Positions 51,627 to 61,121 of a stretch of DNA of 64,000 nucleotides are shown here, piece after piece. The notes below the pieces were generated by a model. That model did not search any database. It had not been told where the DNA came from and saw only the letters and a list, made by a program, of their open reading frames with translations. The DNA is from UBA7672 sp041166025 (GTDB taxonomy: Bacteria; Pseudomonadota; Alphaproteobacteria; Caulobacterales; Hyphomonadaceae). The position numbers and the translations under genes were made by a program. The DNA lies in assembly GCA_041166025.1 (NCBI GenBank), contig JBEAMJ010000078.1, forward strand, positions 62,001 to 126,000, written 5' to 3'. Every line of letters begins with the position of its first letter. Position 1 is the stretch's first letter.

Positions 51627-52288
51627 AGCGTCCACACCCGCGCCGTCTTGACTGGGTGGTTCTCGATCTCGGTCGTGGTCTCGACCGCATATGCGCCGAC
51701 CTCCCGAAAGACATCGCGCGGGAAATAGGTTCGGCCTGGGTCGCCGGCGAACACATGGACGCCGCGGGCGTGGGCGCGCTCCAGCATTGTACGAAAGAGG
51801 CGGGCCGGGGTCTGCTCATAGAACACGTCGGCGGCGAGGATCACATCGGCATCCGGCACATTGCCCTCAAGGAGGTCGCCGCCCGAATAGGTGATCGAAA
51901 CGCCGGCCAGTTCGGCGTTGAGCGCCACGGCCGCCTCGCACATCGGATCGATGTCGTTGGCAGCCACCTCGGCCGCCCCGGCGAGCGCCGCGGCGATCCC
52001 CACGAGACCTGAGCCGCAGGCAAGATCGAGCACCCGCCTGCCGCGCACGGTCTCGGGATTGTCCAGAACGTAGCGCGCCAGCGCTTGTCCGCCCGCCCAT
52101 GGAAACGCCCAGAAGGGCGGGGCGACATTGGCTTCCGCAAGATCCGCCTCGGTCGCCTCCCAGAGCGGGGTCAGCGCATCTGCGGTGTGGATGCGGATGG
52201 GCAGGCCTGGCACAGGGGCGATGCGCGTGTTGGCGCGGATAAAGGTCCGGGCCGCCTGCTGCATCACTATCGGGCGCTTGCCTTGCAC
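51623..52288 (-). CDS. class I SAM methyltransferase, ETFB lysine methyltransferase-like
   Basis: 221 residues starting with GTG at 52288, preceded by GGAGAGGGA. Motif I is VLDLACGSGLVGIAAAL, motif II ANDIDPMC, and the segment PFWAFPWAGGQALARYVLDNP is characteristic of the group that methylates electron-transfer flavoprotein beta (METTL20/ETFBKMT type). Methylation of ETF beta lysines lowers its electron transfer. It overlaps the convergent VOC gene by four bases. Confidence 0.85.
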   Translation of the reverse strand: MQGKRPIVMQQAARTFIRANTRIAPVPGLPIRIHTADALTPLWEATEADLAEANVAPPFWAFPWAGGQALARYVLDNPETVRGRRVLDLACGSGLVGIAAALAGAAEVAANDIDPMCEAAVALNAELAGVSITYSGGDLLEGNVPDADVILAADVFYEQTPARLFRTMLERAHARGVHVFAGDPGRTYFPRDVFREVGAYAVETTTEIENHPVKTARVWTL

Positions 52289-52357
52289 GCTGTCCCTCTC
52301 CAGATTGCTCCCGCCTAGCCAAGGCCTACACCCTTCAAGCCCTGACGGATACGCGAC

Positions 52358-53230
52358 ATGCCCGATTTCACGATGTTCGATCTTGCGGTGACAGATGGAG
52401 TCGCTGTCGCGACCTTCAACCGGCCGGACAAGATGAACACCTTCACGCCCGTGGTGATGCGGGAGATGATCGAGCTGTTCGACTATACAGATGCCGACGA
52501 CTCGGTCCGGGCCGTGATCGTCACAGGGTCGGGCCGCGCGTTCTGCGCGGGGGCCGAGCTCGGCATCGCTGGCGCTGACACTTTCAACTACAACAAGCGG
52601 GCGGCAGGCGATGAGATCATCGCCAACGGCGTCCGCCGCGATGGCGGCGGCCGCGTGACGCTTCGGATCTATCGCAGCCTGAAGCCGGTGATCGCTGCGG
52701 TGAACGGGTCCGCTGTCGGTGTGGGCGCCACGATGCAGCTGCCGATGGATTTCCGCCTCGCCTCGACAGCGGCGAAGTTCGGCTTCGTGTTTTCACGCCG
52801 GGGCATCACGCCGGAGGCCTGCTCGGCCTGGTTCCTGCCGCGTCTGGTCGGCATGCAGACAGCGCTCGACTGGGTGTATTCGGGGCGCGTGTTCGATGCG
52901 AACGAGGCGAAGGCGTCCGGGCTTGTGCATGCACTGCATGCTCCCGACGAGCTTTTGCCGGCTGCGCTGGATCTGGCGCGCCGCCTGACGGAGAAGTCTG
53001 CGCCGGTCTCGATTGCCTTCTCGCGTCAGCTGATGTGGCGGATGATGGGCGCATCCCACCCCATGGAGGCGCACAAACTCGACAGCCGCGGAATCCAGCT
53101 TCGGGGCCAGTCGACTGACGTCAAGGAAGGCATCGAGAGCTTCATGCAGAAGCGCGATCCCGTGTTTCCCAACACTGTCTCGCACGACTTTCCGGCGGAG
53201 GTGTTCCCTGCGGAGCCGGACTTCGAATAG
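52358..53230 (+). CDS. enoyl-CoA hydratase/isomerase family protein
   Basis: 290 residues. Crotonase fold with the two oxyanion-hole segments: SGRAFCAGAELGIAG (near 60) and NGSAVGVGATMQLPMDF (near 120), followed by SRRGITPEACSAWFLPRLVG, where the glutamate of the active site is expected. It acts on CoA esters, in beta-oxidation or a related pathway. No other fatty-acid gene is adjacent. Confidence 0.93.
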   Translation: MPDFTMFDLAVTDGVAVATFNRPDKMNTFTPVVMREMIELFDYTDADDSVRAVIVTGSGRAFCAGAELGIAGADTFNYNKRAAGDEIIANGVRRDGGGRVTLRIYRSLKPVIAAVNGSAVGVGATMQLPMDFRLASTAAKFGFVFSRRGITPEACSAWFLPRLVGMQTALDWVYSGRVFDANEAKASGLVHALHAPDELLPAALDLARRLTEKSAPVSIAFSRQLMWRMMGASHPMEAHKLDSRGIQLRGQSTDVKEGIESFMQKRDPVFPNTVSHDFPAEVFPAEPDFE

Positions 53231-53294
53231 GTCACACGTTCTCGTGCTGGCGGAAACCGCGCTGCAATCTGCGGAACGCCAAATCTCCTAGCCG

Positions 53295-54966
53295 TTGCAG
53301 CGCGATGTGCTAGGAACCGTTCTGGTGACGGGGTGCAAGCGTGCCGGCCAGACCTACGATGAAGTGACAGAGGGTCAACTTCATGCGGCCAAAGCCGTTG
53401 TGGTGCTCTGGTCCTCACGCTCGGTCAGGTCGAAATGGGTGAGAGCCGAGGCCACCCTGGGCGACCGGAAATCTGCGCTTATCCCGGTGATGATCGAGCA
53501 GTGCGACCGTCCGATCATGTTCGAACTGATCCAGACGGCCGACCTGATCGCCTGGGAAGGCGACACGACCGCGCCGGCCTGGCGCGCGTTCGTTGCCGAT
53601 GTGCGCGACCACATCGAGCGCAAGACTGTGGCGTCAAAACCCGCCGCGCCCGGCGCAGCCGCCCCTCAACTTGCGCCAAAGGCCGATGCACCCGGGAGCG
53701 CACCTGCCTCCGACTCCATCGAGGCGGCGTTCTGGATGTCGATTGCGGATGGCGATGACCGTGAGGAGTTCGAGTCTTATCTGGAGCGTTATCCGAAAGG
53801 ACATTTCGCGGTCCTCGCCAGAAAGCGCCTCGCAGCATTGGACGCTCCGAAAGCCGCGCCTGTCGCACAAGCTGGGGTCGCTCCGCCTCCTGAACCGCTC
53901 AAGATTCCGGAGCCGCCCACCGCAGAAGCCGGGGTGCGCCCGGTGACCCCTCGACCTGATGCCTTCCAGAGCAAGCCGACCCCGTCTGTACCGCCCGCCG
54001 CGCGCAAGGGGGGGGAGTGCCTTTCCGCTTGTGGCCGGCCTTGCCATCGTCGGTGGCGCGATCGCAGCAGGGGTGTTCTTGCTGCCGGGTGTTCTTGGAG
54101 GGGGCGGGACTGGACAATCTCCGGCAGAGCCTGTGCCGTCGGTAGCTGCGGCGGCTTTGCCAGTGGAGACCCCGCAGCCCGTGCAGCCTGCGGCTGCGGA
54201 GCCTGCTTCGGCTGTTGCGGCGCCCGCCTCTGCCGCCTCGGGCGCGACGCCTGCCGCCAGCCCGGCGAAGACCTTTCGCGACTGCGAGACCTGCCCCGAA
54301 ATGATGCGGCTGGAGGGCGGCGCATTCACGATGGGTTCGCCCCCGCAGGAGGCCGGTCATCGCGCGTGGGAGGGACCACAGCGCGAGGTCAAGGTGGCGC
54401 CCTTTGCGATTGGCCTGCGTGAAGTCAGCTTTGCGGAATGGGAGGCGTGCGTCGCCGGAGGCGGTTGCGGCAACTACGCGCCGGCTGACAAAGGGTGGGG
54501 CAGGGGCGCCCGGCCTGTGATCATGGTGTCCTGGAACGACGCCCAGGCCTACGCGAAATGGCTCAGCAGCAAGACAGGCAAGACCTATCGGTTACCGACG
54601 GAAGCGGAATGGGAGTACGCGGCCAGGGGCGGAACGGGAACCGCTTACTGGTGGGGCGACCGCTATGAGTCGGGACGGGCGCCGCGAGGCAAGACCGAGG
54701 AGACGGGTTTCGGCGAGCCCAATGGCTTTGGTCTCTACAACGTTACGGGAAATGCGTCCGAGTGGGTCCAGGGCTGCTATGTGAACACGTTCGCCAGCGC
54801 GCCGACGGATGGCGCGGCTGTTGCCGGTGGAAGCAGCTGCCAGCGGGTGCTGCGGGGCGGCAGCTGGAAGGCAGATGCAGGGGACCTGCGTATCGCCAAT
54901 CGAAGCCGACTTGGGGCGGCCACGCGCGATACAGCGATCGGTTTCAGGCTCGTCGCGACGGATTAG
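53295..54966 (+). pseudogene. TIR - transmembrane - SUMF1 gene, N-truncated and frameshifted
   Basis: Two overlapping frames carry one protein. Frame A (53295-54422, TTG start) holds the C-terminal part of a TIR domain (TYDEVTEGQLHAAKAVVVLW, and SKWVRAEATLG with the glutamate position of TIR NADases), then a Pro/Ala-rich linker. At an eight-G tract (54008-54015) it loses frame. Frame B continues with a helix (FPLVAGLAIVGGAIAAGVFLL) and a SUMF1/FGE-like domain: MRLEGGAFTMGSP, PVIMVSWNDAQAYAKWL, YRLPTEAEWEYAARGG, GNASEWVQGCY, RVLRGGSW, GFRLV. Removing one G restores a single frame (KGGSAFPLV). The first half of TIR, with its usual beta strand and loop, is absent. So it is truncated and frameshifted, or phase-variable. 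Confidence 0.82.
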
Positions 54967-55079
54967 TCGCGCTCCCACCGGCGTTAGCAGAAGGTTTTTC
55001 TCTCAGCTGAAATCGCCAGGTGCGGTTTCATCATAAAGCTGCGCCTGTGTGACATGCTCCGGATCTCCGGAGGGTCGGC

Positions 55080-55580
55080 GTGCCGTTGAATGTTGGCGAC
55101 TTGTCGGTGCTTGTGGTCGACGATCACCTCTTCATGCAGCACGTTATGCGCCTGACGCTGGGTGGGCTCGGCGTGCGCAGAGTCACGGCGGCGTTTACGG
55201 TGGACGAGGGCCTGCATGTCCTGTCACGCCAGACCTTCGACATCGTGATTGCCGACTATCTGATGGGCACAAAGAGCGGCGCGGAATTCACGCGGCTGGC
55301 CCGCTCCGAGCATTTCAGTGGCGATCGCTTCGTTCCGATCATTGCGTGCACGGCCGATTCCACGGCGCGCACCGTGCAGGAGCTGCGCGATGCGGGGGCC
55401 GACGAAATCCTCTGCAAGCCAGTGTCGCCGAAGATGATCTGGACAAAGATCGTGGCGGTGACCAATGCCCGCCGGCAATTCGTGACCGCCCCGGAATTCT
55501 TCGGGCCGGATCGCCGCCGCCGCGAGCGCTACATGCGTCCTGCCGAAGATCGTCGCAAGGGCGATGCGGAACTGATCTGA
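55080..55580 (+). CDS. CheY-like response regulator
   Basis: 166 residues with GTG start and a GGAGGG ribosome site. The receiver has the acidic pair D14/D15 (VVDDH), phosphoacceptor in FDIVIADYLMG, ACTAD and lysine in ILCKPV. After the receiver is a charged tail, FFGPDRRRRERYMRPAEDRRK, a motif common in PilZ- and CheY-like alphaproteobacterial single-domain regulators. No kinase nearby. Confidence 0.88.
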   Translation: MPLNVGDLSVLVVDDHLFMQHVMRLTLGGLGVRRVTAAFTVDEGLHVLSRQTFDIVIADYLMGTKSGAEFTRLARSEHFSGDRFVPIIACTADSTARTVQELRDAGADEILCKPVSPKMIWTKIVAVTNARRQFVTAPEFFGPDRRRRERYMRPAEDRRKGDAELI

Positions 55581-56987
55581 CTATTTCCGTTCAACGACCT
55601 TGATCGTGTCCGTCGAGTTGTCGCTGGCGTAGGGATAGCCGGCGGTGATGACGAAGCGCTTCACGCTCGAGGCGGCCTCGTGGCGGTTCACCGCGTCGAG
55701 AATGTCATCGAAGCTTTTTGGCTCTTCAGGTTCGAGGTCCGCGCTGACGCCCCAGACCAGCGAGAGCTTGCGCGCTGTCGGCAGGTGAGGGGTCAGCGCG
55801 TGGATTGGTTGCCTGGGTCGGGTGGCGGAGACGCGCTGGGCGGATGAGCCGGAGCGGGTGAAGACCACGAGCGGGCAGTCAAGATCGTCGGCCAGGCGCT
55901 GCGCCGCACGGGCGCAGGCGTCGGCGGTGGTCGGTTCGGCGGTCCAGGGTGCAGCCTGGGCGGAGGGGTTGGCGTCGCGGTCGGTCTCGATGGCGCGAAT
56001 GATGCGGTCCATGATGGCGACGGCGGCGGTGGGGTGGCGGCCGACAGCGCTTTCGGCCGAAAGCATGACAGCGTCGGCGCCCTGGTACACGGCGGTGGCG
56101 ACGTCATTGGCTTCAGCGCGGGTGGGCACGAGCGCCTCGACCATCGATTCGAGCATGTGGGTTGCGACAATCACAGGCTTGCCGTTGGCGCGGGCGATGC
56201 GGACGATGCGGCGCTGGGCGATCGGCACCTGCTCGGGCGAGAGTTCCACGCCGAGATCGCCGCGTGCAACCATCACGGCATCGGAGTGCTGGACGATCCC
56301 GTCGAGATCATCGAGTGCGGCGGGCTTTTCGATCTTGGAGACGATGGGGACGCCGGAACCGAACAGTTCGCGCGCCATCGCGACGTCTCCGGCGCGCTGG
56401 ACGAAGGACAAGGCGATGTAGTCGACGCCATGTTCGAGCGCGAAGCGGCCGTCGGCGATGTCCTTCTCGGTCAGGGCCGGGATGGGGATCGGGCGGCCAG
56501 GGGCGGCGATGCCCTTGCGGCTCAGGATGCGGCCGGGTGCGACGGGGCGGGCGATGCGGTCCTCGCCGTCGACCTTGACGATGTGGAGCATCATCTTGCC
56601 GTCGTCGATCAGCAGCTTGTCGCCCAGCTGCAGCGAGGCGACGAGTTCGGGGTGGGGGATCGGGATGATGTCGGGATCGCTGGAGGTCGCGGCCGGGCGC
56701 AGGCGCAGTTCGGACGACATGCGCACGTCCGACTGGCCGCCGGGCAGATCTCCGATGCGGAGTTTGGGGCCTTGAAGATCGGCGAGGAGGGCGATGGGGC
56801 GGCCGACGGATTTTTCCGCTTCACGCGCGGCAGCGATGCGCTGGGCGTGCTCGGCGTGACTGCCGTGGCTGAAATTGAGGCGGAACAGGTCGACGCCGGC
56901 GCGGAGGAGCTCTTCCATCTTGAGAGCGCCATCGCTGGCGGGGCCGAGCGTGGCGAGGATCTTGGTGCGTCGGCGGACGGCGAACAT
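55581..56987 (-). CDS. pyk: pyruvate kinase
   Basis: 468 residues from the ATG at 56987; the open frame extends to 57095 but the family starts RRRTKILATLGPAS. Barrel residues include LFRLNFSHG, KIEKPAAL and VMVARGDLGVE; MTHMLES-type ATHMLESMV and GADAVMLSAESAVG follow, then the C-terminal domain with FTRSGSSA. It makes pyruvate and ATP from phosphoenolpyruvate in glycolysis. Stop codon abuts the response regulator stop. Confidence 0.95.
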   Translation of the reverse strand: MFAVRRRTKILATLGPASDGALKMEELLRAGVDLFRLNFSHGSHAEHAQRIAAAREAEKSVGRPIALLADLQGPKLRIGDLPGGQSDVRMSSELRLRPAATSSDPDIIPIPHPELVASLQLGDKLLIDDGKMMLHIVKVDGEDRIARPVAPGRILSRKGIAAPGRPIPIPALTEKDIADGRFALEHGVDYIALSFVQRAGDVAMARELFGSGVPIVSKIEKPAALDDLDGIVQHSDAVMVARGDLGVELSPEQVPIAQRRIVRIARANGKPVIVATHMLESMVEALVPTRAEANDVATAVYQGADAVMLSAESAVGRHPTAAVAIMDRIIRAIETDRDANPSAQAAPWTAEPTTADACARAAQRLADDLDCPLVVFTRSGSSAQRVSATRPRQPIHALTPHLPTARKLSLVWGVSADLEPEEPKSFDDILDAVNRHEAASSVKRFVITAGYPYASDNSTDTIKVVERK

Positions 56988-57532
56988 GGCGGAGCCCCTG
57001 CGAATCGCGGGGACGGTAGGGCGGAAACGGCGAAAGCGAAACCCGCTGCGCGCGCTCCCCCGGGTGAGGATGGGATGGGGGCCGATCCTTCTCATCCAAT
57101 CAGGCTGGACAGACCAGCGGCGTCATTCCCGATGCGCCCAAGCGCGAGTGGGAATCTCGAAGCAGCTCATGACAGCGCGCTGCACCTTCACCCGGAATGA
57201 CGAGGTGAGTGAAGCAATGGCGGTGCTGAGGCAGGGGCACATTTACGACCCCGTGCACGGGCGGCCAGCCCGCAGCTGGCGGTTCCGGATGATGCTTCGA
57301 ATTGAACCTCCCGCTTCGCACGGAGGAAGGGTTCGTGCGCTTGCTTCGTGTGCCGATCATCAAGGATGTGCGTGAAGATCATCCCGAAGCTCGCAGCGAC
57401 GTCCTGGACGAGGCTCACGCACGAGATCCGCGCCGCGTCCAGCAAAGGCTGGATGGCGGGGAGAGGGCCCATCCCGATGGTGCGGTTTGCGCGCGCCGCT
57501 TTTTCTGAGCCCCCCAAACGCGCGCGCGTCTG
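56988..57532. other. intergenic region of 545 bases without a supported gene
   Basis: Several frames are open on both strands, but none has a ribosome site or domain content; their translations look like repeat-derived sequence. It holds the 82-base inverted-repeat element at 57121-57202 and the promoter of pyruvate kinase. Confidence 0.45.
57121..57202. repeat. 82-base inverted-repeat element
   Basis: CGTCATTCCCG at the left end and CCGGAATGACG at the right end are inverted copies (one mismatch). Motifs of the form GTCATTCC...GGAATGAC are common in dispersed palindromic intergenic repeats in proteobacteria. Only this one copy is seen in the window. Confidence 0.5.
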
Positions 57533-58831
57533 CTATTTCGCGAGCGCCTTGTAGACCAGCTGCTGCGACTCGGCACGGAGGTTGATGGCGCCGGGGCCGG
57601 CATTGCCGCGGCGCTGGATCATGCCGACGAAGCCGATGTCGTTCACAGGATCGACCCAGAACCAGGTTCCATCGATGCCGAACCAGTCGTACGTGCCGAC
57701 AGGCGCCGGGGCGTTGTCAGTCGGCGCCTGCGTCTTCACGGCGCCGCCCCAGCCGAAGCCGCCGCCGCCCATCGCGCGGGTCTCGCCGATGTGGTTGGTC
57801 ATCATCAGCTTGACCGTGTCGGGTTTCAGGATCTGCTTCCCGTCGAGCGAGCCTTCGTTGAGGATCATCTGCACGAAGCGGACATAATCGTGGGTGGTCG
57901 AGGTGAGGCCGCCGCCGCCGGATTCGTGGTGGTTGCGCACTGTGAAGCTGTAGCCATCCGGGAAGACGTCCTTCGCTCCGGTCGTGGCATTGCGCGTGTA
58001 AACCGTGGCGAGGCGGTTCCTGTAGTCGTCTTCGGACAGGAAGAAGGCCGTGTCGTTCATGCCGAGCGGCGTGAAGATGTTCTGGTCAAGATAATTGCCG
58101 AGTGCCTGGCCGGTGATCTTCTCGAGGGCGGCGGCCTGCACGTCGACCGTGTAGGAGTAGGACCAGCGTTCGCCGGGCTGGAAGAGCAGGGGAATCTGCG
58201 CGAGGCGCTTCATCGCCGCCTGCAGGTTGGGCTGGGCGTGGGGGTTGTCGCGCTGGAATTCGCGGTCGACGGCGGAGGCGGCCGAGAGCCCGTAGCCGAA
58301 GCCGGCCATGTGGGTCATGACCTCGTTCATGTTGGGCGGGCGGTTGGCCGGAACGAGGCCCTCGGTGATTGAGTCTGCCTTGGTGGCGACCTGGAGATTG
58401 CCGAGCTCGGGCAGGAATTTCGTGACCGGGTCTTCCGGCTTCCACTTGCCCTGTTCCCAGAGCTGCATCATTGCGACGCCGACGACCGGCTTGGTCATCG
58501 AGCGGATGCGGAAGATGGTGTCTTCGGTGACCGGCGGGCCGTCGATCGACTGCTTTCCGAAAGTGCTGAAGGCGACGAGCTTGCCGTCCTTCACCAGCGC
58601 GTATTGCAGGCCGACGACTTCGGACTTGTCGACGGCTTCCTTCATGCGGGCGTCGAGCGATTGAAGGCCGGCGGGGGTGAAGGCTGGTGCGGTTGCGACG
58701 ACATCGGCTTGTCTCGGCCATGCGGTGGAGACCGCGGCGGGCGCGCCGTCCAGTGCGGCGCAGGCGGCGAGCACGCTGGCAAGGCCCGCAGCCAGCCAGA
58801 CTTTGGCTGTGGTCATTGGTTTGCGCGACAT
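57533..58831 (-). CDS. serine hydrolase, class C beta-lactamase/esterase family (copy 1)
   Basis: 432 residues from the ATG at 58831; a TTG at 58837 is an alternative. Signal peptide with a lipobox-like LAAC at about 24. The SxxK motif is S111-M-T-K114 (RIRSMTKP); the tyrosine motif is YSY in ERWSYSYTVDV; the third block is in the C-terminal half (FGWGGAV). Such exported enzymes cleave esters or act on peptidoglycan-like substrates; family VIII esterases have the same motifs. Resembles the gene at 59091-60515 over most of the length. Confidence 0.9.
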   Translation of the reverse strand: MSRKPMTTAKVWLAAGLASVLAACAALDGAPAAVSTAWPRQADVVATAPAFTPAGLQSLDARMKEAVDKSEVVGLQYALVKDGKLVAFSTFGKQSIDGPPVTEDTIFRIRSMTKPVVGVAMMQLWEQGKWKPEDPVTKFLPELGNLQVATKADSITEGLVPANRPPNMNEVMTHMAGFGYGLSAASAVDREFQRDNPHAQPNLQAAMKRLAQIPLLFQPGERWSYSYTVDVQAAALEKITGQALGNYLDQNIFTPLGMNDTAFFLSEDDYRNRLATVYTRNATTGAKDVFPDGYSFTVRNHHESGGGGLTSTTHDYVRFVQMILNEGSLDGKQILKPDTVKLMMTNHIGETRAMGGGGFGWGGAVKTQAPTDNAPAPVGTYDWFGIDGTWFWVDPVNDIGFVGMIQRRGNAGPGAINLRAESQQLVYKALAK

Positions 58832-59028
58832 TTCCAAATATCTCCCTCAAATCCCGTGCTGCGTTTGGTTGGCGCTGGCTGTCGTGCTGGCCCGACGCGG
58901 TGGGAGCCGGAAACCATCGCGATGCCGTTCTGGTCCTCGGATGGGTCCAGGCTAGCGTCAGGTGCGTCCTGGATGACAAGCCGTCAGTTATGAGCGTTCG
59001 GATTCAGGCCGGCTGAATTCCGTGATCG

Positions 59029-59067
59029 AAAAAGGGCGGCGTTGAGCCCATGATCTCAACGCCGCCC
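59029..59067 (-). terminator. rho-independent terminator of serine hydrolase copy 2
   Basis: A perfect 13-bp stem (59034-59046 with 59055-59067) and 8-base loop, followed on the minus strand by five T residues (59029-59033). It lies 23 bases past the stop of the gene at 59091-60515. Confidence 0.92.
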
Positions 59068-59090
59068 GGTTCATCCTCTGCCGCCTCGCC

Positions 59091-60515
59091 TTACTGTGCT
59101 GGCGCCGGTGTCGCTGCAGCAGTTGCAGGTTTCAGGGCTTCGTAGACGAGCTTGGCGGACTCCTCGCGGAAGTTCATGCCTTCCGGACGCGCCCCGCCCA
59201 TCGACTGGATCATGCCGACGAAGAAGAGATCGTTGGCAGGATCGATCCAGAACCATGTGCCGGCAGCGCCGCCCCAGTAGTAGGTTCCCGCGCCGAAGGG
59301 ATTGTTGCCTGCGGCGGGATCGACATAGACGGCGAAGTCGAGGCCGAATTTCTGGCCCGGCCGGCCCGGATTGGCCGTCGTGCCGTCCGAATAGATGCCG
59401 AGTTCACCGATGTGGTTCTCCGACATCATCGTGACGGTTTCCGGCTTGAGAACCGTATTGCCGCCCAGTGCGCCCCTGTTGAGGAACATCTGGGTGAAGC
59501 GCGCATAGTCGTGGGTTGTCGAGACGAGGCCGCCGCCACCGGATTCCATCCGGTTGGCGTCGGTAAAGCGCGGACGGTCTGGACGCTCCTCGTTCTTGAG
59601 GAGGGCCTTTGCGTCCTTGTCCCAGCGATAGACGTCGGCAAAGCGCGGCACGTTGGCTTCGGTGACATAGAAGGACGTGTCGTTCATGCCGAGCGGGGTG
59701 AAGATGTTTGCCTTCATGTACTCGCCGAGCTTCTGGCCCGAGAGCTTCTGGACGATGTAACCCTGGATATCGACGGCGACGGAATAATACCAGCGCGAGC
59801 CGGGATCGTAGATCAGGGGGATGTCCTTGATCTTGGCGATCATCTCTTCGAGGTTGGCCGAGGCGAGCACGGCTGTGTCGCGGAAGGCGTTGTTGGCGGG
59901 ATCATCGCCTGAGAGGCCATAGGCGAAGCCGGCGGTGTGGCTCATCAGCTGCCGCATGGTGGGCTCGGCGGACGCGGCCACGAGGACGGGCTTGCCGCCC
60001 TTCATCTCGACCTTGCCATCCTTCCACGACAGCACCTTGAGGCCGGCGAGTTCGGGCACGTGCTTGGAGACGGGGTCGTCCATCTGCCAGAGGCCCTTTT
60101 CGTAGAGCTGCATCATGGCGACGCCGGTGATCGGCTTGGTCATCGAGTAGATGCGGAACATCGAGTCCTTCGTCATCGGCGTACCGGTCTTCGGATCGCC
60201 GGACTGGATGCCGAACGCGTTGAAAGCCGCGATGTCGCCGCCCTTGCCGAGGATGTAGACCATGCCGGCGACATCGCCGTCGGCGACGGATTTCTGCAGG
60301 CGTGCGTCGAGCGCGGCGAGGCCTTCGGTCGTGAAGCCCAGCGTTGTCGGGTCGGCGACCGCTGCGGCCGGCCAGGCCTGGGCGTCGGACGGCTTGGCCG
60401 CGACGGTCGCGGGTTCGGCCGGCTTGGCCGCTTCAGGCGAGCAGGCGGAAAGGACGGCGAGGGATGCGGCTGCCATGAGCAGGCGCGATCCGAGTCTGAA
60501 CCGGATAGTGGACAT
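59091..60515 (-). CDS. serine hydrolase, class C beta-lactamase/esterase family (copy 2)
   Basis: 474 residues. Lipoprotein signal with LSAC at Cys25, then a Pro/Ala-rich linker, and S124-M-T-K127 (RIYSMTKPITGVAMMQLYEKG region), the YYS motif in SRWYYSVAVDI, and WGGAAGTWFWIDP near the end. It is about 40 residues longer than copy 1 but has the same blocks (ESGGGGL, STTHDYARF, GMNDT), so the two arose by duplication. Exported to the periplasm or outer membrane. Independent terminator, so separately transcribed. Confidence 0.9.
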   Translation of the reverse strand: MSTIRFRLGSRLLMAAASLAVLSACSPEAAKPAEPATVAAKPSDAQAWPAAAVADPTTLGFTTEGLAALDARLQKSVADGDVAGMVYILGKGGDIAAFNAFGIQSGDPKTGTPMTKDSMFRIYSMTKPITGVAMMQLYEKGLWQMDDPVSKHVPELAGLKVLSWKDGKVEMKGGKPVLVAASAEPTMRQLMSHTAGFAYGLSGDDPANNAFRDTAVLASANLEEMIAKIKDIPLIYDPGSRWYYSVAVDIQGYIVQKLSGQKLGEYMKANIFTPLGMNDTSFYVTEANVPRFADVYRWDKDAKALLKNEERPDRPRFTDANRMESGGGGLVSTTHDYARFTQMFLNRGALGGNTVLKPETVTMMSENHIGELGIYSDGTTANPGRPGQKFGLDFAVYVDPAAGNNPFGAGTYYWGGAAGTWFWIDPANDLFFVGMIQSMGGARPEGMNFREESAKLVYEALKPATAAATPAPAQ

Positions 60516-60697
60516 GATCTCCCCTGTGACACGCGCCGGCCCTCGCGTTGAAGCTTCTGGGGCCGGTCGACGCGGCGGACCATAGGGGGAACGGGCGTTA
60601 CAGCCAAGGCGGCGGGACTGCGTTCCCGGAAGTGTGAAGCGGGGCGACAGCCTGGTTGGTACCGCTATACAAAGTCTGGGTTGGGGAGATAGGCGCG

Positions 60698-61033
60698 ATG
60701 AGCTGGCTAGTTGAGTTGTCGCCTGACGGTGGCGCGATGGGCATAGTTGGCTGGACGATTGCTGGCCTCAGCATCTTGCTGGCGCTTGTCCTGCGCAAAT
60801 TATCTTGGACTGGAGTAGCCGCACTTGTGGCTTTGGTCGCGACAGTCTGTGGTTTGGTTTTGGACAACGTGATGCTTGGCTTCCGCGCCACTTCAACAAT
60901 TGGAATACCCTTTTTCTGGACCTACGGCTCGTTGATCGCATTTCCCCTTGTCGGGGTGGTGCGTTTCGTCTTGGCCCTGCGAGGCCCGCGTCGAGCAGAC
61001 GCCAATGAAGTGGAACATGACTCGAAGACGTGA
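60698..61033 (+). CDS. small membrane protein, unknown function
   Basis: 111 residues from the ATG at 60698, with TTGGGGAGAT upstream. Three hydrophobic helices (about 12-34, 37-56 and 68-94) and a charged C-terminal tail. Codon use is noticeably less GC-rich than its neighbours (TTG, ATT, TTA). It may have been acquired. No family recognised. Confidence 0.65.
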   Translation: MSWLVELSPDGGAMGIVGWTIAGLSILLALVLRKLSWTGVAALVALVATVCGLVLDNVMLGFRATSTIGIPFFWTYGSLIAFPLVGVVRFVLALRGPRRADANEVEHDSKT

Positions 61034-61121
61034 GCTGCGTCGGATGTAGCAGTTTCCTGCGAACGAGTTGCAATGTGGAGTCGAGCGCGGCTAGGGTGTG
61101 CGCTCGCAATATGGTCACCGG

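Noticed and set aside
56034..57200. 388-codon plus-strand frame opposite pyruvate kinase
   Set aside because: Shadow of the pyk gene; Gly/Asp/Arg-rich with no domain.
57188..57517. 109-codon minus-strand frame in the gap after the serine hydrolase
   Set aside because: No ribosome site or known domain, and the translation looks derived from an intergenic repeat.
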